A stretch of 5,755 nt of DNA from NCBI GenBank assembly GCA_005881355.1, contig VBDM01000065.1, positions 1 to 5,755 on the forward strand. Reading direction: 5' to 3'. Positions 5,471-5,755 of the stretch are shown piece by piece. The stretch is from Betaproteobacteria bacterium (GTDB lineage: Bacteria > Pseudomonadota > Gammaproteobacteria > Burkholderiales > SG8-39). Position 1 is the first letter of the stretch, and the number at the start of each line of letters is the position of its first letter. The notes beneath the pieces are model-generated. The model was not told the origin of the DNA and ran no database searches. It saw only the letters and a program-made list of their open reading frames with translations. Both the position numbers and the translations under genes were made by a program.

Positions 5471-5755
5471 TTACTTTTTCGTCTTGATCAGCGCGTCGTA
5501 CGCGTTGTCGCAGCGCTCGACCTGCGCGCCTTCCGCCGCCGGGTCGACGAACAGGATCCTGGCGCCCCGCAAGGGCGACGCCAGTTTCTTCACCGGCGAC
5601 AGATAATTCATCTTCAGCATCAGCGGCTGCGCATCGCCGATCGCATATTCATAAAACAGCAAGGCGGCATTCGGGTGACGCGGTTTGCGCGATACGCCTA
5701 TGCCGTTCGAGCGCCCGATCATCGGGTCGATCGCAAACCAGTCGACCGGCGCGCC
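5471..5755 (-). CDS. ABC transporter extracellular solute-binding protein, C-terminal fragment (5' end off window)
   Basis: The minus-strand frame is open from the right edge to TAA 5473-5471 and gives the last 94 residues. An internal ATG at 5722 is not the real start, because the frame continues as good protein sequence to the edge (GAPVDWFAIDPMIG). The segment from VDWFAIDP through SNGIGVSRKPRHPNAALLFY and EYAIGDAQPLML resembles the C-terminal lobe of family 1 / iron(III)-type binding proteins, where this region closes the ligand cleft and ends in a helix of the type seen in NAALLFYEY. LRGARILFVDP follows, then a short Lys-rich tail. The protein would be periplasmic and serve an ABC importer whose permease and ATPase genes are not in view. 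The ligand is unknown; iron, polyamine or sulfonate-type compounds are all possible for this superfamily. A terminator candidate follows at 5284-5252. Confidence 0.8.
   Translation of the reverse strand, partial: GAPVDWFAIDPMIGRSNGIGVSRKPRHPNAALLFYEYAIGDAQPLMLKMNYLSPVKKLASPLRGARILFVDPAAEGAQVERCDNAYDALIKTKK

Overview
The window is GC-rich bacterial chromosome-like DNA (about 70% GC in the sampled lines of the hydrolase and propeller genes, about 48-58% in the protease and TctC lines). The presence of a Bug/TctC-type solute-binding protein, an ABC-type solute-binding protein, degradative alpha/beta hydrolases and TACAAT-like -10 boxes suggests a betaproteobacterium of the Burkholderiales type. 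This is inferred from gene content only; no rRNA or other taxonomic marker is present.

Layout. Positions 1-698 (minus) hold the N-terminal 232 residues of a DUF1100/2,6-dihydropseudooxynicotine-hydrolase-like alpha/beta hydrolase, cut by the window edge just at the expected nucleophile elbow. A short divergent intergenic region (699-776) separates it from an exported NHL-repeat beta-propeller gene of the peptidyl-amidating-lyase-like type (plus). That gene starts at 777, is interrupted by an in-frame TAG at 1620-1622, and stays open and clearly homologous in the same frame to TAA 1884-1886. Next comes a plus-strand lipoprotein with a complete trypsin-like (HtrA/S1C) catalytic triad but no evident PDZ domain (2054-3157). 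It converges on a minus-strand pair: a TctC/Bug periplasmic solute-binding protein (5061 to 4048) whose stop codon overlaps a putative TTG start of an alpha/beta hydrolase (4051 to 3203). In that hydrolase the nucleophile position reads GHAFG, with Ala where Ser is expected. A 409-base stretch with no convincing gene (5062-5470) carries a strong minus-strand intrinsic terminator candidate. Beyond it is the C-terminal 94 residues of an ABC-type extracellular solute-binding protein (minus, off the right edge).

How it fits together. The minus-strand genes look like accessory uptake and degradation functions: two binding proteins for small organic compounds or metals, and two hydrolases. No TctA/TctB membrane subunit and no ABC permease or ATPase is visible here. 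The protease and propeller are both predicted to act outside the cytoplasm. Nothing in the window (no CRISPR, transposase, phage or toxin-antitoxin gene) supports a new defence or mobile system. The observations most worth checking are the amber codon in the propeller gene, the missing nucleophile serine, and the stop/start overlap joining the TctC and hydrolase genes.
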